64,000 nt of DNA, from positions 38,166,044 through 38,230,043 of the forward strand of contig NC_072897.1 of assembly GCF_027943255.1 (NCBI RefSeq), given 5' to 3'. The position numbers and the translations under genes were made by a program. The DNA is from Anastrepha obliqua. Lineage: Eukaryota; Arthropoda; Insecta; Diptera; Tephritidae. Under the pieces are notes generated by a model, which was given only the letters and a program-made list of their open reading frames with translations, had not been told where the DNA came from and made no database searches. Below, in pieces: positions 35,401 to 48,281 of the stretch (the first letter of the stretch is position 1; every line of letters begins with the position of its first letter).

Positions 35401-36251
35401 TACACCTTGCATTACCAATCCAGTTTGGATTTTCTAAGTAACGGCCAGCATTGGTATTGAAGGAAATTGGTATGAAAGAGGCTCAAATAACTGAAAACGC
35501 GTTAAAGACTGCGTGTGTTTGCATCAGAATACCTTGAGACGGTAGTTTTAACTAAAACTGAACAAAGTTGGTGTTTAAGTGTTCCATAGAGTCATCTTCA
35601 TCACAGCAGAACCTGCATGATCGTGTACTAGATAACCCTATTGTGCTAAAGTGTTTATTACAGGTCCTTTTTATCTAGGGTTAGAGCAGATTTTGCTCTG
35701 TTGGCATTGAAATTCAAAAACTTTTTGGAGTGATTAAGGTCGCTTGTACTGTTCCAGTGTTTCGTGATTTTTGTTTGGATACATTTGTTGATTTCCTGTT
35801 TATATTATTTTTGTTAAAGCCGAAACATGGGGCTGGTCCAATAAATAGCCCCTTATCTGCCCCTTTTTTGACATAAAAGTCTCCTTCTCGTTTCTTTCGT
35901 GTCCCTCAAGTCTTGGTACCCAAATCAGTGAGGCCTATTATGAGTAGCCAGTTTGTTGACTGCATTGTTACACTCTATTAAGACTTTTGACTTGAATATG
36001 AAGCTATTCAAAGCTTTGAGAATCGACTGGCTGTCCGAAAGTATTTTAATTTTTACTCTCTCGAACCCTCTTTTCCATATGATTTCCACTGTTTCCATTA
36101 TGGCGAAGAGCTCCACATGGAAAATCGTATTACTTAGTGTTAGGGATTTGTGCCTCTAGGCCTTGAAGTGTTTTGGAACAAGCTGTGTATCATTTTTGTG
36201 AGTCATCACTTAGCCATGTTGCGTTAGTGTTCCACTCTTCCCTAGACTGGA
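35401..36251 (-). pseudogene. LINE-B 3' part (unit 3)
   Basis: Same as in the other units. About 65 bp near 35480 are deleted in its distal 3' sequence. RNase H core frame 36116-35925; the same border with LINE-A follows. Confidence 0.75.
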
Positions 36252-37043
36252 AGATACACAGATCTTTCAAATTTAAGTCTATGAGAATATTTACCAGCTC
36301 CAACACCACAATACATTTTACTGTCATCTGAATAGACTGTAGTGTCAAATTTGTTTAGTGAGAATCCCTTATTCTATTCTTTCTGCGATGGAAAGAGAGT
36401 GACAAATTTTATACTGAATGTTACCGTCGGGACGATGTAGTCAGCCCTATTCGAGGTATACTGGGTTTGTCGCTTCCAGCTACCCGCTTCGTTTGTCCTA
36501 AATGCATTCATTGTTGCCATCTTCTTGATATATAGATCTACCGGAATAACGTGTGTCAGAGCGTTCAGGGCCTCCCTAGGACATGGTCTGAGTGCACCGA
36601 CTGTTACTGCACAGGCTGATCTTTGTATTCTGCTAAGTATATTTATGTTGTATTCCCTCTCTAGAGCTTTCCACCAAACTACCGAGCCATACGACAAAAT
36701 TGATCGCATAACCGCCTTACACAACCATAATGTATATTTGGGTTCAAGAACCCATCTTCTTCCTAGCATACGTTTACAGGCATATAAAGCGATTTCTGCT
36801 TTCTTTGCCCGTTCTGCAATGTTTAATATTCAGCTGAGGTTGAAGTCCAGAATTACCCCTAAGTACTTCGCACTGGTTGAAAATAAGAGGGTTTGCCCGT
36901 TAATATTTGGTACGGTGAAAATTGGTACCTTATATCTGGTCGTAAATAGCCTGAGTTCTGTTTTACGCGCGTTTAAATTAAGGCCACAACCAGTAGCCCA
37001 AGAGTTAAGCTCGCCTAGCGCCCTTTGAATGATCCCACTGATC
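36252..37043 (-). pseudogene. LINE-A 3' part, truncated (unit 4)
   Basis: As in units 2 and 3, including the ~33-bp deletion. Thumb frames 37069-36830 and 36769-36374. Confidence 0.8.
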
Positions 37044-38850
37044 GTATAACGATGAAGAAATGGGAACATCTTTTACAGAAGAAGTCGACAATTTGGGATC
37101 TGAAGGTGCTTTTTACGGAAAAAATCGTTTTAAATGGTCGGCACAAGAACCCCAGCGTTTTAGTAGGACTCCCTTGCATAATATCATAAGATTACCAACT
37201 TCAGTGGGTGCCTCACATAGCTAAGATGAGCCCGAAATTGTTTTCCAATATTGGTCTCGGATTTTTGATGAAGATATCGAGAATATAATCATTGAACACA
37301 CCAACCGTAAATTAGCAGCAAAATTTGAGTCTACGAATGCAATTGAAGCGAAACCTTTGGATAAAATTGAATTGAGGGCATATTTAGGTATATTACTTTA
37401 TTCTGCTGTTTTTAAATCTAATAGAGAATCCACAGAACTTATTTTTGCAACTGATGGAACAGGCAGAGACATATCCAGGGCTTCTATGTCTAGGCTTCGA
37501 TTTCTCACCATACTTTCGTGCTTAGGCTTTGATAATTCTTCTAATCGAAAAGAAAGGCTGTCAAACGACCCTTTTCAATAAATTTATTGAGAATTGTAAA
37601 AAGAATTACTCCATTGGCACTCACGCTTGTATCGACGAAATGTTAGTGCCATTTCGAGGCAGATGTAAGTTTAAAGTTTATACCACAGAAACCCGCAAAA
37701 TATGATATAAAAATAATGGCTTTAGCAGATGCTCGCACACACTATCTTTCAAATGCCTACATTTATTATGGAAAAAACTCAGATGGTATAAACCTTACAA
37801 ATTCCGAAAAAAAAACTTGCAGTGCCTACCCAATCGGTATTAAGATTATGCAATTCTATTGAAGGAAGTAGCAGCAATATAACTGCAGACAATTGGTTCT
37901 CATCAATTCAATTAGTAAACTTATTAAAAGAACGAAAATTTACTTATTTGGGTACTCTAAGAAAAAATAAAAAAGAAATTCCTGCAGAATTGTTCCCAAA
38001 CAAAAGTAGACCAGTCGAAAGTTCCAGACCAGTGAATCTTCTATTTACAAAAGATATTACACTTTTATCTTATGTTCCAAGAAAAAATCGTTCAGTGATT
38101 TTAGTTTCTTCGATGCATCATCACAAAGCAATTGATCCAATAACAAATAAGCCAGAAATGATTGCCGATTGCAACAACACGAAAGGTGGAGTCGATGAGC
38201 TCGATAAGAAGTGTTCTATTTACTCGAGTAGTCGTCGTACACGACGTTGGCCTTTAGCTGTATTTTACAGGCTGGTAGATATTATATAAGTGCCGTTAAT
38301 GCATACATTTTGAATCAATCTTCTCGTAATTTCCGTGAAATTTCTAGAGACAATTTTTTAAAAGATCTTGCTAGAAACTTGATTGTTCCACATTTACAAA
38401 GACGAAAACACAACAAAAGGATAACTCGCTCTTTACGGGATATTATTCATATGATATTGGGTTCTGATTCTCTTCCAGAGTCTGTAATTACATTAAAGGA
38501 AAAACCTAAGTCGAGCAAACTATGTTACATTTGTCCTAATAAATTAAAAAGAAAAACAACACACACGTGCCTAGAATGTAAGAACCAATGCGTATGGGTT
38601 GTAGCAAACGCTTGTGTATTAACTGTACTAATACTGAATATGACGAGTGACATAACATACTGAACAACAAAAACTTTTGTATTTTTCTTTTAAATTACAG
38701 TAGCTGAAATTAATTTAGACCGGCCTATATAAATAGTTATTTAGCGATTTTAATATAAAAATTTATATTTTATTCAAATAAATAAAATGGTGTAAAATTT
38801 ACTACCACCTCTACATATACGTTGAAAAATTTCACCTCATCAGTTCAAGG
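37044..38850 (+). pseudogene. PB1 (unit 4)
   Basis: Has the TAA stop at 37222-37224, a TGA in place of TGG near 37703, and nine A in the core A run (37809-37817), which puts the downstream frame (37822-38289) out of register. A further small insertion near 38282 splits the core before SAVNAYILNQ. The EHTNRKLAAKFES segment is kept, unlike units 1 and 3. The 3' TTAA is at 38851-38854. Confidence 0.85.
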
Positions 38851-39634
38851 TTAACGCCCGTTGGATAGCATCAGTGCTAACGTTGTTAAATGCGCCTTCT
38901 ATGTCAAGAAAAGCTGTTTTTTTGTACTGTTTGCTTGCTACCCCTCTATTGTTCGGATTACCTCGTGAAGCGCTGTCTCCGTCGATTTGCCTTTGAGGTA
39001 AGTATGTTGTACAACTGATATACTAGAGCTCTCCAGCGAGTTTCTAATGTGTATGTCTAAAAGCTGTTCAAATGTTTTTAAAAGGAAGGACGACAGACTA
39101 ATTGGCCTTAAGTCCTTGGCTGATTCATGTCCCCTTCTGCCTACCTTTGGTATGAAGACGACTCTAACAGGTTTCCAGCTATTTGGAATATAACCTAGGT
39201 TTAGACACGCTTTGAAAATTTCCATTAGCCATGGTAGGATATTATCAAGAGTTTCCTTTAACATCTTGGGAAAAATCCAGTCAGGGCCTGGAGATTTGAA
39301 AGGTGAAAATGATTTGATTGCCCATGTAATGTTCTCTTTTATGACGAATTGTCCCAACATCGCTATCGTGAGCGCTACATCCCGGAAAATGAGTATTTAA
39401 GAGAGGTTCTACAGACTCTTCTGCCGTAGAAGTCCAAGTGCCATCTGGTCTCTTGACCCAAGAAGCCATTGAACTTATCTGTGGCTTCCGTACAATTTCG
39501 TATGACGCTTCATTCGTTATTGCACGTCTAATTCCCGTAGACATTTTGACGAAAAAAATGCAGAGATATTGCAGTATTAGAAAGGCGTCGTTCAATCGCC
39601 CATTGGCAATTCCGGTGGAACAGATCACCGAATG
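38851..39634 (-). pseudogene. LINE-A 5' part (unit 4)
   Basis: RT frame 39360-38938 (140 codons) with SFSPFKSPGPDWIFPKMLK and LRPISLSSFLLKTFEQLLD; linker frame 39640-39281. Close to unit 5. Confidence 0.8.
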
Positions 39635-40182
39635 GTACATGGACGAATGGGCTAATACCCATTCTTGCGGCGTGGTTAGAAAGGAACTATGGAAAACAAA
39701 CTTCTACTAATCCTATTCCTTTCAGGGTACGGGTATTTGGAAAATACCTCAATAGATTCGGTCATGACAGTTCCTCAAACTGCCCAATTTGCATGAAAAG
39801 GGAAAAAGGATATTGATCACATCTTGTTTCAATGCCGACGCTATGCTTTCCAAATCTGTGGCATATTAAATGGAGAAATATTATAGATTTTATGTTGAAA
39901 GGGTGATAACTCGAAGCGAATCTGCGTTCATGCAAAACATATTCACAATGATTTAAGGCGCTCGGAACTTTGTAGACGTAATAACTTGCAGCCTACGAGC
40001 TAACCAACCCCGTGAGGTAATACTCGTACCTTTTTGGCTGCTCCGTGGAGGGAGTGGTAGATTATGGAGAGGTGTTTAGTACGAAGGTGTAGGTGTGAGG
40101 CTACAAGCCGTGCATAATGCTATGCCGGTATAGCAGTACTCGTGAGAATTTCCTATTCACAGGCGTCATCCCGAAAAAAAAA
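39635..40182 (+). pseudogene. R1-like LINE 3' end (unit 4)
   Basis: Same 3' end. The upstream WANTHSCGVVRKE coding part stays open into this region (39438-39710). Poly(A) end at about 40174-40182. Confidence 0.7.
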
Positions 40183-40330
40183 TACAAGCGCTTGCTAGCA
40201 GCGTATTTGACAACGCCAACGTCTTAATTGGTCATTGTTCTTTCCTTATGTATTCTTTTTGCATTTTCCCTTTTTGATTGCAGCAATAACAACGAAATCG
40301 CTTTTTATTGTAATGCTTTGCTTTTGAATT

Positions 40331-40687
40331 TACTTACATTAACCACTTTAATAGATGCCATTACCAATTCATTAACGTAATCTTCTATAGAAGCAAATTG
40401 ATTCAATTTAGTCTGAACTAGTTTCCTCAGCAGCTCAACTTTACCGGCAAAGCCGCTATCCTCATACGCCGACATCAGTGAATTCCAAGCCTCTTTTGCG
40501 CGGTAGCATTTGTTGTGTGCGGGAAATTGCTTAGTACGACCATTAGCGTAATCTGCGGTAGCATCCCTACATCGGTATCTTTTTGCCTAACGTGTTGTAC
40601 GCCAGCTTTTGTCGCCTTCCAACAGTTTTTGAGCACCAGGTAAGATTTCGCGTGCCCGTTCTACACGTCGAAATAGTTTCTGACACA
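40331..40687 (-). pseudogene. Copia-type gag fragment (unit 4)
   Basis: Same gag fragment, with point changes only. Confidence 0.7.
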
Positions 40688-41154
40688 TAGCCGCTCAAAT
40701 GGAAAAATTATTGCCACTTTCAAAAAAATATAAAATCCCATAATCTTATGAGTAGAGAATAATACGCGTAGTGTAGCAAGAAACTAGCAACTAACTTTGT
40801 TCAGTGTATATAGAAAAGGAATGAAGATAATGTTGCCAGATTGTTATTATATAACAACAGACGTTAATGAGATCAAATTTTTAACTATTATATATTTGAA
40901 CTTCTACGGATTTTTTGTTTAATTTTCCTTTTTTTTAAAAATTACAGAAAACGATGCGAATAATAATTAAAAACAAAAGCGATATTTTCAACTAAGTCGA
41001 TTCTCTCGATTGTTTGCACATATCGAACTCGCTTATCACTGCCTCAATAAAACCTTCAAAATAATCGCCAGCAAAACTACTAAACAATGCACTTCCAAAC
41101 TAATGCACAATGGTGCTATTTCAATAAAAATTATCCTTTCGTTAATTAACACAC
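40688..41154. other. AT-rich stretch left of PB2 (unit 4)
   Basis: Counterpart of the 5' two-thirds of the unit 1 AT-rich stretch. It ends at the PB2 target site. Confidence 0.4.
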
Positions 41155-42903
41155 TTAACCGTCCGTTGTGTGATGTGGCCTACGCAGGCCATTCCGAATT
41201 TTAGAGGGGTATATCTTTTTGTTTCGTTAAGTTTTCAAAAAACGGCGAAAATATACCATACAGGTCTGTTAGATGAATCTTCTGAAAATTTTATAACCAT
41301 TTCCAGCGAAGTGATTATGAAAAAAAATACATTTTACACAAAAACTTCATATGTTAGGGTAAATGGCCTGCACAGGCCACCACTGCAATTTTAGTATAGT
41401 CATCCACCGTACTTGGTCTAATTAGAGTAAAAGAAAGAGTGAATACGGTTCTCTCTCACTCAGAAGTTGAAACTTTAGTCGCTCTCATCGCATTTTCGAC
41501 AGTTTTACTAGTTTTAGTAAAAAAAAAACACGAGAACAGGCGCCAGATATATGCCGTTAGAATTGAATTTGGTTCCATTTATTACAGGTGCACATTTTGT
41601 TGTGTATGATTGATTTTGCTTTTTGCAATCATTTTTGATTGAGTGGAGAAAAGTAAGTATTTATTAACAATTGAAATAGTGATCTGTATTATTCATAATG
41701 TGTTTTGTGCCGGAACAGAAATGTCACTTTCAAACGAAGTAGATAGGGCTCAATTAGCTATCGGTAGAAGAAGTAGTCGTCTATCAAGTGAGCAAATGCG
41801 CCATCACGAGGAAGCGTTGAGCAAATTTATTGCAGCGGAGGATGAGGAAGATGATCCGTTTGTAACCGACGACGATAATGATATTGAGAACGAGCTTGAG
41901 GTTGAAGAAGAATTGCCTGAAAACGAAGAAATTTATGAAGTTGAATGGGATGAAGTAATCGAACCAGAGCCTAGTGTCTCAAATCTTGCCAGTGGAGTGA
42001 ATCGATTACTAGGTGAAAAAGAGCAATATTACGAGTGCAAGATTGACAATGTGCTTTAGAAAAAGGAACCACCAGCACCTAGAGCACGCCATTGGAACCG
42101 ATTTACCAGTACCAGCACCAGACCAGTGGGACCTGCTCATAGATTTCTGCCGAATCCAGTGTCTATTTTTCGTGACATAATGTCACCTGAAATAGTCGAT
42201 ATAATTGTTCGTCAGACGAATCGGAAAGCAGGACAAATGATCAAGGCCTGGAACGAGCCTAGTCCAACATGTAAACCAAAAGAGTGGAAGCCCACAGACG
42301 AAATGGAAATGTATGCTTGGTTTGGATTGCTGTTATAATATGCAAGCAAAGGATCTATGGCATTCTGAAATATATAATTAATTTAAATAATGTATCTCTC
42401 ACAGGATCCACCATCAACTTCGACGGCCCCAGCACAAAAACCTGCATCAAAGCCCTTAAGCTCACAGTACCGGCCATTGTGCAAGCTATGTACCAAACTG
42501 GATAAGTTTAAAAGAAAAACCCGATTTACTTGCCACATTTGCAAAGATGCAATGTGCTTAACTCACGGTTTAGAAACCAAAACCTACACTTGCAGCATAT
42601 GTCTAGCTGCAGTAACTACGTCAACTTTATAAGCAACTTTTAAAATTTTATATTTTTATTTATTTATTTATAAATTGAATTTTTCAAATAATTTAAAAAA
42701 AAGTAAGAGGGATGAACCTTGATAAATAAATTTCTTTTAACACTAATCAATCTGTTTTTTTATTAATCGGTATTACACTTAAATTGATTACAGACATAAT
42801 TTTCGTACCAGCCTATAAATAAAGCACGTGTTCTCATAGGTGGCCTGGCCAGGCCATTTTACACAACGAAAGAATATAAAACTTTCACACAACGAACGGT
42901 TAA
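41155..42903 (+). mobile_element. PB2 (unit 4): piggyBac-like element with TTAA duplication
   Basis: A complete insertion bounded by TTAA at 41155-41158 and 42900-42903. The terminal inverted repeats are CCGTCCGTTGTGTGA (41159-41173) and, reversed, CCGTTCGTTGTGTGA (42899-42885), one mismatch in 15. The element is 1,741 bp, too short for a full transposase. Subterminal GGCCTG...CAGGCC-type palindromes lie near 41177, 41367 and 42840. Units 1-3 show the same site with a single TTAA. Confidence 0.93.
41721..42632 (+). pseudogene. PB2 transposase remnant, catalytic core deleted (unit 4)
   Basis: The likely start is ATG 41721 (MSLSNEVDRAQL), preceded by a possible 5' UTR intron (GTAAGT at 41651, ending CAG near 41718). 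The acidic amino-terminal part (EDEEDDPFVTDDDNDIE) is interrupted by TAG at 42057-42059, where the family probably has Trp. The DDE_Tnp_1_7 start follows (FRDIMSPEIVDIIVRQTNRK; MEMYAWFGLLL to 42336). Two extra deletions relative to unit 5 lie at about 42337 and 42367. All three catalytic Asp regions are gone. The C-terminal cysteine-rich domain is kept at 42480-42610 (CKLCTKLDKFKRKTRFTCHIC, then CLTHG and CSIC). It cannot encode a working enzyme; the ends could be moved in trans by a related transposase. Confidence 0.85.
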
Positions 42904-43091
42904 ATTATTGAACAATAGTGCAAACTCTACATTCATTATTTTAAGTGCGAAATACACTGGTCAAATCTACCTTTTTCATATCCCCATATACCATACAAAC
43001 ATGACTCCTTCAGACACAAAATTTTAGTTTACATTCGGTAAGTAATGCGTATAAAAATATAAATATATAATTGGTATGTACACTTCTCTTA
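42904..43091. other. AT-rich stretch right of PB2 (unit 4)
   Basis: Continuation of the AT-rich stretch interrupted by PB2. No gene seen. Confidence 0.4.
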
Positions 43092-43357
43092 GGTTTTTGA
43101 CCGAGCTCCTCCTCCTATTTGTGGCGAGCGTATTGATGTTATGGCACAAATGGAGGGACCTACAGTTTTAAGCCGACTCCGAACGGCAAATGGTTTTTAT
43201 GAGGAGCTTTTTCATGGCAGAAATACACTCGCAGATTTGTCATTGCCTGCTGAGGGGTCGCCCCGCTATCAGAAAAAACTGTTGCTGTTTCATGTACTGA
43301 GATTCGAACCTACGCACTCCCGAATGATAGTCACGCACCAAATCATTCGGCTACCGC
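43092..43357 (-). mobile_element. tRNA-derived SINE (unit 4)
   Basis: Same SINE as the other units, with the unit 3 length variant. A and B boxes intact on the minus strand. Confidence 0.75.
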
Positions 43358-43957
43358 ATCTTCTCTTATTTTCAGTAATAAAAATCCATTTGAATGTTAT
43401 GAACCATTCGTGTCCAAAAAATGTTTCTTATCTTCGATCTTTAAATTTTGTTGAGCTCGTGCTCACATATCTTTCCTGTCTCATGAGAATCGTATCCTAA
43501 ACCTTTCGTTTAATTAATACAATTTACTGTCCATATGTATTCGAACGAATAAGATGTAATGTTCGCTAACGCCCTTGTTGTAACTTACTTACTTCGTGAG
43601 AACTAATTATTCATCTAATGCTCCTATTGCTCGAACTATTTGTGGATTTAATGCTATTAGTTATACTGAATCCCTGGACTTTTCTCTTGAAGGGCACCTA
43701 ATTTGAATCTTTTGAGTTAAATTATTTAGTTTTTGAAATTATTACAAGTAATTCATGATGTGCTGAATACAAAAGGTGACGCCTTCCGAAAATCATTACC
43801 TTATTTTTTCGATTTTGACATCTGATTACGTACAGCTAATAAACAAACCTTTGTTTACAAGTTACTTGGGTTTGAATATTGAATGAATGGTTTGGTGAAT
43901 ATTGTGATTTTAAGAGTTGTAATTATTAGATTAGATTAGATTATAGGAAAATAATTC
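43358..43957. other. Unidentified spacer (unit 4)
   Basis: Counterpart of 10863-11458. No gene or known repeat recognised. Confidence 0.4.
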
Positions 43958-45061
43958 AAATGAAGCTGCTACAAAGCTGCAAGCGTTTATAAACAGGTGC
44001 CTGCGTGATCAGATTGGATTATTTTTTCCAATAGGATTTTTTTGACAGATCACGCGTGACTACTGTCAAGCTAAATACACTTTTTTTCAGCATTCATTTA
44101 AACTTCATGATGAAAAGACTTATGCCTCAACAACGTTTACAAAGCGCACAATTGTATTACGAAAATCGACGCTCTGTGAAAAGTGTTCAGCGCGCGCACA
44201 GGCCGACTTATGGTGTGCAGCGATGAGGCCCAATTTTGGCTGAATGGCTACGTCAGTAAGCGAAATTGCCATATTCGGGCTAAAGAGCAACCCGAAGCTA
44301 TTCAAGAACATCCATAGAAAACAACTGTTTGGTGCGGCCTATGGGCTGGAGAATCATATATAGTGAATGGCGAACGCTATCTCGCCATGATAAACGACTT
44401 TTTGATGCCGGACTTTGAAGCCTGTGATCTCCACAACAGTTGTCCGTGAAGCAATGGATTTGCTGCACCGTTGTTTCGGTTAGCAATGTATCTCTCGTCT
44501 CAGACCAGTGGATTGGCCACTTTTATTTGTGGGGTTTACATAACACTTAAATGTTTTGCGGATAAACCAGCTTTGATTGAGGAATTGGAAGCCAACATCG
44601 CTAAAGTTATTCACGAGATACCCAGAAGTCTTCCACCGAGTCATTTAAAATTGGTGTTTACGGATGGCTAAATTACGGCGCAATATTTGAAAGGGATTAT
44701 CTTAAAAAAATAAATATCGTTAATGGCTCTACACAAAAAGAATTTGAATTTTCGTCGTTTTATTTCAATTTAAAGTCTGATGCCTCCAAATTGATCACCC
44801 TAGGAGCTCTAGAGAATTACTGGCCATAAAAGCATCAACAACGAAATAAAGAAGAGAAAATATGGAAGGATGGGGCATACTCTGCGAAAGCCTTACGATG
44901 AAATACCGCATGCCGCCTTGACTTGGAGGAGGCTGACCACTGATGTCTTGACTATGCGCAATAAGACTGGAAAATTGTTCAATGAACTGAGACGCATGAC
45001 GACCAATAGAAATGTTTGGAAACTTTTGTTGAATCTTCAGGCTCCTAAAGGAGTGTGGAAT
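43958..45061 (+). pseudogene. RTE-like LINE 3' end with nested mariner-like remnant (unit 4)
   Basis: RTE-like pieces at 43958-44032 and about 44801-45061. A private deletion at about 44800 removes the mariner/RTE border (GATCACCC joined to TAGGAGCTC). The rest is as in unit 1. Confidence 0.7.
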
Positions 45062-45589
45062 AATAAAAAAGCAGTATTAAGGAAATCAATACATTTCATT
45101 TCCATAATTTGGTTTTATATAAATAAAAATACCTTAAAAACTAATATTTCAATATAATTTCAAGCTTAATATTTACATAAATAACAGCCAATTTTTATTT
45201 AATTCAAAACCCAAAGTCAAATTCAAATTGTATATTTTAATTTTACTTTTGTTTTAATTCTAATAAAAATGTTTTAATTCTAATAAATATTTGTATCACT
45301 CGGGCATGTATGATTTGTCATTTGACACTTCTTCTATATTACTTCGTTTCATATTATACTATTTTGTTTCTGACGCCAGATCAAGCCTCAGGACATCATT
45401 TTCTATTGTATCATTATTGTGTCGCCACCAATAAAAAAATTAGAATTAAATAAGTTTGATAATTTGAGGCTTAGACGAACAAAACGTGTGAAGAATAACT
45501 CAATTCAGCAAAGTTGTATAGTAGAGTTGCACTTTATTTAATAATATTTATAGCTTTTTATTTAAATGTTAAAACATTAATCATAACCC
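45062..45589. other. AT-rich non-coding stretch, shortened (unit 4)
   Basis: Same shortened form as in unit 3. Nothing recognisable. Confidence 0.5.
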
Positions 45590-47340
45590 CATGTTCTCGA
45601 AAACAGGAGTTCATACAAAAAATTAGAGCCGTCGAAGAAGAAACCCTTGCGAAATGCAAAAGGGTAATAAATAAAATGAAGCTTACGCTACTAAAAAAAA
45701 AAATAAACAAAAAATAGTCCCGCAAAACGTGCAACCGAAGCTATACGAGTTACTATTGTGACCACATCTAGCACATACCAGGCGAAACGAAGAGAAACAA
45801 GTCCTCCAGCTCCCAGCACACCACGCACAAACATGAATGGCGAAGAAGGCCAATGGCAAATTGTTGGCGAAAAAAGAAGGCGAATTAGAAGTGCTACTGA
45901 AGCAGCAAATGCGAAAAGGCGAAAAAACCGTTAAAAGCACGATTCAATCGAAAACACTTCTAATCAGTCCCGCAGAAGGACCCAAGAAACCTCCGCAGCA
46001 AAATAAAGCCTGGCGACGCTGAAACCAAAATAAAAGCCGCTCATAAAACAAAAGCGGGAGCAATACTGGTTGAGCTAAATAAAGGTGGGCAGATCAACCC
46101 CATCTTTTGCGAGGCCCTAAAACCACTCTACAGGGATCGGCTGTTATTACAGACCTTAAGCCGAAAACTACGGTAGAGTACGAGACTTAGATTCTCTTAC
46201 TACAAAGGAGAAAGTTGTAGAGGCTCTAAAGACGGCCCTCACTATAACCATGGAAGAGATAGGCGTAAGCATGTCAGCACCAAAGAGCAGAGAATAGGTT
46301 TGCGCTTTCGTAACTTTAACCCAGGACGTTTGCTCAATAAGTTACGCCATAAAATTGGCTGGGTGAACTGCAGAATGCGACCCCAGTTAAGTATAATATC
46401 AAGCGTTGCTTCAAGTGCTTCGGCCCAGGGCATCTAACATGGAGTTGTAAAGGGCCAGACAAAAGGGGCCATGGTCTCTGCATTAGATGCGGCGAACCGA
46501 GCCATAAGCTCACATAATGCATCAAAACCCGAAAATGCTGTTTGCGTTTTGAAGCGAGTCTCAGCTCGTCTAATCATATACTGGAATCGAGAAGATGCGC
46601 GGTATATAAAAGTCAAACTTGAAATGAAAATACTACAAGTAAACATGCAAAATCGCAGACGCGTTCTTTTCTCAACTCTTTACTCGTCACGAAATCAAAA
46701 TGCCAAATAAACGTGACACAGGAGCTTCCACTATTCACCAGTGAGGAACTCCAGATAGCTGCAAGTAAATTCAAAAACAACAAGGCACCAGGACCGGATG
46801 TAGTATCCGCAGAAGTCCTTAAGGGGATCGAGTCTTACTAGACTTGGACAATACAACGCCTGTCTAAGAGAGAGAGGGCAGTATACAGTCCAGAAGTATA
46901 GTACTTCTTGCCACCATAGATGTAAGGAACGCTTTCAATACCGTAAGATGAGAGGATATATTAGCCGCCTTAGAGCTAAAGTTCAAAATTCCGGCATACG
47001 TTCAACGCATAATGAGGAATTACTTGCGAGACCGCAAACTCGTCTATCCAGCCAAAGAGGGTTCGCGTTGTATAGACACACAAGATTCAATTCTCGGCTT
47101 CGACTTGTGGAACATTAGTTATGATGAGATATTCAATATAGGAATGTTCGATAGTATCTTTCTAATGGGGGACGCAGACGATATCGCAGCAGTCATCCCA
47201 GCACGAAACTTTGAAGAAGCTCGTAGAAAACTTAGCCAAGTTATGATACGGACACAAACGTGGCTAGATTCACTTTGACTCACAGCCACAGAGAAAACGA
47301 AGCTAATGCCATAAATAGAGATAAAAACTGATAATGGAGT
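45590..47340 (+). pseudogene. R1-like LINE gag and RT remnant (unit 4), most complete copy
   Basis: Has both the gag segment retained in unit 3 (MNGEEGQWQIVGEKRRRIRS at about 45834) and the two zinc knuckles (about 46409-46515), so it is the best reference copy. The endonuclease is still deleted after MKILQVNMQN (46624), and the RT box is GDADD (47172). Confidence 0.8.
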
Positions 47341-48281
47341 GCCTTACAAAGCTTGGTACACCTTGCATTACCAATCCAGTTTGGATTTTCTAAGTAACGG
47401 CCAGCATTGGTATTGAAGGAAATTGGTATGAAAGAAGAAAAGAAGTTCCGAGGGAACTGTAATGAATCCATCAGTCAGGCTTGAGGCACTCCATAGCATT
47501 TTAGGCTCAAATAACTGAAAACGCGTTAAAGACTACGTGTGTTTGCATCAGAATACCTTGAGACGGTAGTTTTAACTAAAACTGAACAAAGTTGGTGTTT
47601 AAGTGTTCCATAGAGTCATCTTCATCACAGCAGAACCTGCATGATCGTGTACTAGATAACCCTATTGTGCTAAAGTGTTTATTACAGGTCCTTTTTATCT
47701 AGGGTTAGAGCAGATTTGGTCTGTTGGCATTGAAATTCAAAAACTTTTTGGAGTGATTAAGGTCGCTTGTACCGTTCCAGTGTTTCGTGATTTTTGTTTG
47801 GATACATTTGTTGATTTCCTGTTTATATATTATTATTTTTGTTAAAGCCGAAACATGGGGCTGGTCCAATAAATAGCCCCTTATCTGCCCCTTTTTTGAC
47901 ATAAAAGTCTCCTTCTCGTTTCTTTCGTGTCCCTCAAGTCTTGGTACCCAAATCAGTGAGGCCTATTATGAGTAGCCAGTTTGTTGACTGCATTGTTACA
48001 CTCTATTAAGACTTTTGACTTGAATGTGAAGCTATTCAAAGCTTTGAGAATCGACTGGCTGTCCGAAAGTATTTTAATTTTTACTCTCTCGAACCCTCTT
48101 TTCCATATGATTTCCACTGTTTCCATTATGGCGAAGAGCTCCACATGGAAAATCGTATTACTTAGTGTTAGGGATTTGTGCGCTCTAGGCCTTTAGCGTG
48201 TTTTGGAACAAGCTGTGTATCATTTTTGTGAGTCATCATTTAGCCATGTTGCGTTAGTGTTCCACTCTTCCCTAGACTGGA
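47341..48281 (-). pseudogene. LINE-B 3' part (unit 4)
   Basis: RNase H core frame 48144-47953 and downstream frame 47902-47705 (KKGQIRGYLLDQPHVSALTK). Near 48180 it has a form intermediate between the fuller right-flank copy and the shortened units 1-3. Confidence 0.75.

Larger units (their letters stand above)
26259..36251. repeat. Array unit 3
   Basis: Third unit, 9,993 bp. It has the longest PB1 open frame, and has lost the R1 zinc-knuckle segment near 34575 and AT-rich DNA near 33540. The PB2 target TTAA is empty at 31137-31140. Confidence 0.9.
36252..48281. repeat. Array unit 4
   Basis: Fourth unit, 12,030 bp. It is longer mainly because of PB2 at 41159-42899. It shares the retained R1 gag segment and the AT-rich deletion with unit 3. 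Confidence 0.9.

Noticed and set aside
45683..45940. 85-codon minus-strand cysteine-rich frame (also at 33954-34211)
   Set aside because: It is antisense to the R1-like gag segment containing MNGEEGQW, which matches the expected R1 gag context.
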